Of a stretch of 34,825 nucleotides of DNA, positions 31,254-34,825 are shown piece after piece; within the stretch, counting starts at the first letter, position 1; the number at the start of each line of letters is the position of its first letter. The DNA lies in the NCBI GenBank assembly GCA_017404065.1, contig JAFRDB010000020.1, positions 1-34,825 on the forward strand, written 5' to 3'. Position numbers and translations under genes: made by a program. Source of the stretch: Clostridia bacterium (GTDB taxonomy: Bacteria; Bacillota; Clostridia; UBA1381). The notes under the pieces are model-generated. The model saw only the letters and a list, made by a program, of their open reading frames with translations, was not told the DNA's origin and did no database searches.

Positions 31254-32684
31254 TCATCTTCCCTGCTTTAAATTCGGATTCCACAATGAATCCGGATCAT
31301 AGTCCTCATTCGGGTTCTGGTTCGATTCTACTTGGAAATCGGCATTATCGCTAAATTCCACCTCGCCCCTTCCCTGCTTCAGTCCGGCGCTCCAAAGCGA
31401 ATCTGCATCATAATCCTCATTCGGATTCATAACGCCCTCTCCGTTTATCTCCTCATTCTCATACTCATTCACTATCTCTTTTGAGTTTATATCCCAAAGC
31501 TTTTCACTTTCATAATTCTCCAACTGCGAATCTATTTTAACGTTTTCAGGAGTTTCATCAAAATCAAGCACCTTCTCCGGTATAGCCGTCTCATTACCAC
31601 CCTGATAAAATTCTCTGTTCCACAGCGTTTCGGAATCATAGCTATTATTCACATTCACTTCGCCTCTCGCCCTTGAGCGAATATCACGAAGCATTACCTC
31701 GTTTCTCTGATAGTTATGCCGGATACTTATAAGCTTATTGAACGATTTCAGATACCACTGTATTTCTTCCTTTTTTTCTTTGAGCCGACTGCGTTTCTCG
31801 ACAGGCGGCGGGGCAATAACTTCATCGTCATCCTCAAACTGCTCCAGCTTCTCCTTGCCATTATATATCTCGTTCTCCCATAGTTCGCTTGCATCATACG
31901 CTTCATGCGGATTTATATTATTAGCAGCGACACGGTCGTTCTCATCAAAATCATCCTCCGGATCATCCGGTGTTTTGTATTCTATTTCCGAGCCGTCTCC
32001 GCGTTTAAAATCACTCCACAACTTATCCGGTATCGTATCCAACTTCTCGAGATGTGTCTTATGCGCCTCCTCGATCTCACTGATAATCGCGTCGTTCATC
32101 TCCTCGACTGTCATAATATTGACGCTTTGATTGTTCTGAACAGCTTCACTTTCAGTATAATATTTTTCAAGCTCCGTAACATCCGGCGCAGATTCCACAC
32201 CCAATACTCTCGTCATGAATTCCATGTGTCTATATGCAACAAATCTGAACACAAGCATAACGACCATAATAAGCACATTTGAAGCATATATTGAATAGAG
32301 CGTCTTTATATGGAATATCTCAAACACTCTGAGATTTGTAAAAACCAGCGAAAACATAAGATATCCAAAGAAATAATATGCAAGTATCGATGCTCCGGCA
32401 TACGCAAGGAATGTGATCCCGTTTATAACAAAAAACTCTGTCTTTCTGCCTCCTCTGGATACTATGTACTTAAGCAAAAATCTGCAATTCACCGCTAAAA
32501 AGCTTGCCATGCATATTATCGACATAAGATCCCAAATCCGCTGATTGGGTTTTATAAATATCATTATAACGCACAAAAGAGACAGTATTATTCCTGACAT
32601 AAAAACCTCTGCCAGCCTAATAAACAATATTAATGCCTGTTTGTAGTGTTCTTTCCAGAATAAACTGAATTGACTTTGTTCCAT
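31254..32684 (-). CDS. Membrane protein with six C-terminal YD..SLW repeats
   Basis: This 476-residue protein is not recognised. Residues ~16-150 hold four membrane segments (e.g. IILSLLCVIMIFI, NVLIMVVMLVFRFVA). The rest is acidic and largely hydrophilic. Six copies of a short motif occur, with the Leu-Trp pair at residues 222, 268, 354, 396, 430 and 467. The best copies read NPNEDYDADSLW, NPNEDYDPDSLW and NPHEAYDASELW, several followed by a G-R or G-G 8-9 residues later. The last copy ends at the C terminus (NLKQGR). A basic helix (RSRLKEKKEEIQWYLKSFNK) separates copies 2 and 3. It is the last gene of an operon, 17 bp after the CmpB-like gene. The repeats look like docking motifs on a flexible cytoplasmic tail; that role is inference. 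Confidence 0.75.
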   Translation of the reverse strand: MEQSQFSLFWKEHYKQALILFIRLAEVFMSGIILSLLCVIMIFIKPNQRIWDLMSIICMASFLAVNCRFLLKYIVSRGGRKTEFFVINGITFLAYAGASILAYYFFGYLMFSLVFTNLRVFEIFHIKTLYSIYASNVLIMVVMLVFRFVAYRHMEFMTRVLGVESAPDVTELEKYYTESEAVQNNQSVNIMTVEEMNDAIISEIEEAHKTHLEKLDTIPDKLWSDFKRGDGSEIEYKTPDDPEDDFDENDRVAANNINPHEAYDASELWENEIYNGKEKLEQFEDDDEVIAPPPVEKRSRLKEKKEEIQWYLKSFNKLISIRHNYQRNEVMLRDIRSRARGEVNVNNSYDSETLWNREFYQGGNETAIPEKVLDFDETPENVKIDSQLENYESEKLWDINSKEIVNEYENEEINGEGVMNPNEDYDADSLWSAGLKQGRGEVEFSDNADFQVESNQNPNEDYDPDSLWNPNLKQGR

Positions 32685-32701
32685 ATCCTGTGCTCTCCCG
32701 G

Positions 32702-33319
32702 TTATTTACTGAATCTTTCTCTTATATATTCCTTCAGATTATGTATTCTGCCCTCTTCCATGCGGTCAAAGGCGCGCTTTGCAAATTCTGCTCCCTCGTC
32801 AAGAAACTCATATCTTTCTTCTTCTTTATTCATTCTTATTACAGTGTATAAAAGGTCTATTGAGATACATATCAGCGTAACTCCGAGGAATACCGAACGC
32901 GCACTGTTAGAAAGCGCCTCTGTACCCGCCTCTATAAAAGGATGTATCATCCTTAACTGTATAACAGACATTATACCAAATCCGAGCGAGGATATGAGAC
33001 TTATTCTACCGTTAATATTACACGGCCAGTTAGAATAGTCCCACCATCTTTTATCAAACAAGGTTTCCAGGACGTATGAAACTGTAAACTCAATTACCGA
33101 AATTATCAGCATACTCATAATAAACAACAGTGCATTATTTTCGATCCCATTCAGCAATGCGACATTTGCAACACATGCCAGCCCATATATCGGACAAAAG
33201 CATCCGTGCAAAAAGCCCGTATTTACCGGTTTTCTGAGCTGCGCGCTGTAAAACAGCGATTCGTATATCCATCCCAGGAAGCTGTATACAACAAAATAAA
33301 TACAATATTTATCCATCAT
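32702..33319 (-). CDS. CmpB-like membrane protein (putative ABC transporter type IV)
   Basis: This 205-residue protein has about four or five membrane segments and matches the family labelled ABC_trans_CmpB. It shows YFVVYSFLGWIYESLFY at the start, then GFLHGCFCPIYGL and the hallmark KRWWDYSNWPCNINGRISL near residue 90-108. The C-terminal ~55 residues are charged and cytoplasmic. Transport function has been proposed from annotation only. The ATG overlaps the stop of the HD gene by 4 bp; GGAGG lies 11 nt upstream. Confidence 0.88.
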   Translation of the reverse strand: MMDKYCIYFVVYSFLGWIYESLFYSAQLRKPVNTGFLHGCFCPIYGLACVANVALLNGIENNALLFIMSMLIISVIEFTVSYVLETLFDKRWWDYSNWPCNINGRISLISSLGFGIMSVIQLRMIHPFIEAGTEALSNSARSVFLGVTLICISIDLLYTVIRMNKEEERYEFLDEGAEFAKRAFDRMEEGRIHNLKEYIRERFSK

Positions 33320-33816
33320 TGTTCATTTTTCCTCCATTTTTGCTCGTTACGATATATCATTCTCTTTATCTCAGGATAAACCCCGCGTACTGTTGCTTCC
33401 TTAACCGCGCATATCTTGTCTGCTATACATATAAGCCACGCTTCTCGATATCTGGGCGGTGCGATCGTAAGCGGAAACATGTGCTTTTTAATGATGTCCC
33501 GCTCTCGGTCTGTCAGATCAAAATCTTCCTCGGCGTTTCTGAGCGCCTTACCGGGATGCGTGAAACCGTGTATGCGCCGTTCCGGTTTACCGTCATGCCA
33601 GTCGTATAAAAAGTAGTCATGGAGTATCCCTCCACGTATAAGCTCCTTCTTATTGATCTTAATTTTCAGTTTGTTTGCTATGTCGAGGGCGCAGTACACC
33701 ACCGCTATAGTATGAGCCAGACACGGTGTATCGCCATGCTGATTATGATCTATCATATCCGAGAGTCGGGAGTTCTTCATCATCTCCCGCATACAGCTGA
33801 TAACCTCGCGCTCCAT
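33316..33816 (-). CDS. HD domain phosphohydrolase-like protein
   Basis: This ~166-residue protein has the HD superfamily metal site: His in HTIAVVYCALDIANKL, the HD pair in LIRGGILHDYFLYDW, and later His residues in HGFTHPGKALRNA and IIKKHMFPLT. HD proteins of this size cleave phosphoesters in nucleotides; the substrate is unknown. The start is taken as ATG 33816 (MEREVISC), 6 nt after GGAG. An open frame runs up to a TTG at 33948 without a ribosome binding site, and family length (~165) supports the shorter form. It heads the operon with the CmpB-like and repeat-protein genes. Confidence 0.82.
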   Translation of the reverse strand: MEREVISCMREMMKNSRLSDMIDHNQHGDTPCLAHTIAVVYCALDIANKLKIKINKKELIRGGILHDYFLYDWHDGKPERRIHGFTHPGKALRNAEEDFDLTDRERDIIKKHMFPLTIAPPRYREAWLICIADKICAVKEATVRGVYPEIKRMIYRNEQKWRKNEQ

Positions 33817-34007
33817 TACATTCTCCATTACGACATAACCATGCATAACGCAAAAAAGCAAACCGCGTCCCTTTTCGTCAAAACCAAAAGCCGTTAAAGA
33901 CATGTGCTGCACTATCAAATCTATATATGTATGTGCAAACCAGCACAAAGATGCGAATTGCGCCGCTTATTTTTCGCGTTATCGTCAAATAAACTAACAC
34001 ACATGAT

Positions 34008-34036
34008 ATTATACCCCACTACTATAATTATGTCAA
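34008..34036 (-). promoter_or_regulatory. Promoter of the HD operon
   Basis: TTGACA (34031-34036), 17 bp, TATAAT (34008-34013) on the minus strand. The start should be near 34001, giving a ~185-nt leader to the ATG at 33816, long enough for regulation; no known riboswitch is recognised in it. Confidence 0.8.
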
Positions 34037-34064
34037 GCGGAAAATACTGAATAACACAAAACTA

Positions 34065-34093
34065 TTGCTATTTTGTAATAATTATGTTATACT
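34065..34093 (+). promoter_or_regulatory. Promoter of ridA
   Basis: TTGCTA (34065-34070), 17 bp, TATACT (34088-34093), divergent from the HD-operon promoter. Confidence 0.75.
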
Positions 34094-34115
34094 GTGCACA
34101 GGAGGTATATCATAT

Positions 34116-34487
34116 ATGAAACAAATATTAACAACACCGGCTCCGGAAGCCATAGGACCGTATTCTCAGGCTATTATTTCAGGCAATATGCTGTACTGCT
34201 CAGGACAGATACCGGTTGATCCAAAGACGGGAATTATACCGGACGGAGTTAAAGCTCAGGCCGATCAGGCTCTTACAAACGTGAAAAATCTCGTTTCCGC
34301 AGCGGGCGGAAAAATAGAAAATACAGTAAAAACGACTGTATTCATAAAGGATATGAACGATTTTGCCGTGATCAACGAAATATATTCGAAATACTTTACA
34401 GAGCCGTTTCCGGCGCGATCCTGTGTTGAGGTCAGCCGGCTACCAAAAGATGTTCTTCTTGAAATAGAAGTGATAGTAGCTTTATAA
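34116..34487 (+). CDS. ridA: RidA family reactive-intermediate deaminase
   Basis: RidA (YjgF/YER057c/UK114 family) hydrolyses reactive enamine/imine intermediates released by PLP enzymes such as threonine dehydratase. The 123-residue protein has the family pattern: PEAIGPYSQAIISGNMLYCS near the start, GQIPVDPKTG, DMNDFAVINEIYSKYF, and the substrate Arg in FPARSCVEVSRLPKDVLLEI (near residue 100), with Glu in the final strand. The ATG at 34116 has AGGAGG 9 nt upstream; the open frame upstream to 34065 runs into the promoter and is rejected. Confidence 0.95.
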   Translation: MKQILTTPAPEAIGPYSQAIISGNMLYCSGQIPVDPKTGIIPDGVKAQADQALTNVKNLVSAAGGKIENTVKTTVFIKDMNDFAVINEIYSKYFTEPFPARSCVEVSRLPKDVLLEIEVIVAL

Positions 34488-34519
34488 ACCAAAAGGGGCT
34501 GCCCACTTTTGCGCAGACC

Positions 34520-34630
34520 GCTTAATGGCTTAACCCCCATGTTTATGAATATAACAATTAACAAATGAACACAATTACGGTAGAGATTTGCTCATTTGAG
34601 CAAATCTCTTTTCATTGAATGCCATTAAGC
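34520..34630 (+). terminator. Terminator after ridA inside a larger inverted repeat
   Basis: A perfect 12-bp stem GAGATTTGCTCA/TGAGCAAATCTC (34583-34608) with a TT loop is followed by TTTT. It is flanked by a perfect 10-bp inverted repeat GCTTAATGGC (34520-34529) and GCCATTAAGC (34621-34630). Confidence 0.65.
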
Positions 34631-34825
34631 TATGAACGAAACTCACCGTGTACCCGAAAGAAGTCAGGCGGCGCTTGCGCCGGATTTGCAAAGCAAATCT
34701 ACTGACAACGACGTACCATCGTACGCCTTCGGGCAAGGTATCATGCGGTTTTGCCACATGATACTTCGTTTCGTCCATTCTGCATCAAAAGCCAATCAGC
34801 CCCTTTGTCGGCTGTTGCATTTTGC
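34631..34825. repeat. Hairpin-rich intergenic repeat, cut by the window end
   Basis: This stretch contains short perfect palindromic pairs in series: GGCGC/GCGCC around 34671, GATTTGC/GCAAATC around 34682-34700, and GTATCATG/CATGATAC around 34738-34766. It ends with GGCTGTTGCATTTTGC, also found at 22396-22411. An antisense frame of 67 codons spans it but looks like a by-product of the repeat. I see no gene; it resembles an interspersed intergenic repeat. Confidence 0.45.

Noticed and set aside
34575..34778. 67-codon minus-strand ORF
   Set aside because: It spans the terminator and the palindromic repeat after ridA, lacks a ribosome binding site and looks like a by-product of the repeat.

Overview
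The window reads as chromosomal DNA of an anaerobic, spore-forming member of the Bacillota, most likely class Clostridia. The evidence is spoIIID with a SigE-like promoter, a tryptophan T-box leader, a short-form HisG with HisZ, a TrpB2-type tryptophan synthase beta chain, YitT, YkvI and BrkB membrane proteins, strong AAGGAG ribosome binding sites, and TTGACA-17-TATAAT promoters, several with the Gram-positive TRTG extended -10 element. Genus cannot be fixed from the sequence.

Layout. 1-2080: a BrkB/YihY membrane protein and a degenerate galactokinase-like protein (minus). 2134-4826: greA, then a macro-domain/HTH fusion and a von Willebrand A protein (plus). 4829-10350: one six-gene minus-strand operon, hisZ-hisG-hisA-deoR-rnhA-MATE, combining three histidine genes with a DeoR regulator, RNase H and an efflux pump. 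10529-12130: an amidohydrolase and a PHP phosphoesterase, convergent. 12161-14091: a small coding remnant and trpB2 under a tryptophan T-box; the natural reading frame of trpB2 is broken by a TAA at its eighth codon. 14285-15316: a YkvI-type transporter. 15367-16310: tRNA Pro-Val-Thr-Tyr, followed by two tandem 133-bp units that repeat the 3' end of tRNA-Tyr, and the C-terminal remnant of a tyrosine recombinase. This is the scar of an integrative element.

16478-19975: capA-yitT-M20 peptidase operon (minus), with a terminator-like hairpin in its leader. 20069-22284: three coupled genes of unknown function (small membrane protein, DUF6765-like protein, HdeD-like membrane protein). 22391-22903: a hairpin cluster, a 60-residue ORF and a frameshifted coding remnant. 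22905-25088: a CASTOR/POLLUX-like channel with a palindrome over its promoter. 25318-27049: spoIIID and a second MATE pump. 27172-30463: a large glycoside hydrolase family 2 protein. 30483-31242: a purine-type phosphoribosyltransferase. 31254-34036: an operon of HD hydrolase, CmpB-like membrane protein and a membrane protein whose tail carries six YD..SLW repeats. 34065-34825: ridA and a hairpin-rich intergenic repeat cut by the window end.

Most of the window is housekeeping and accessory metabolism. I see no convincing new defence or mobile system. The best leads are the interrupted trpB2 behind an apparently intact T-box, the tandem tRNA-Tyr att-like repeats, the macro-HTH protein beside a VWA protein, the YD..SLW repeat protein, and two unlinked promoters with nearly identical spacers.
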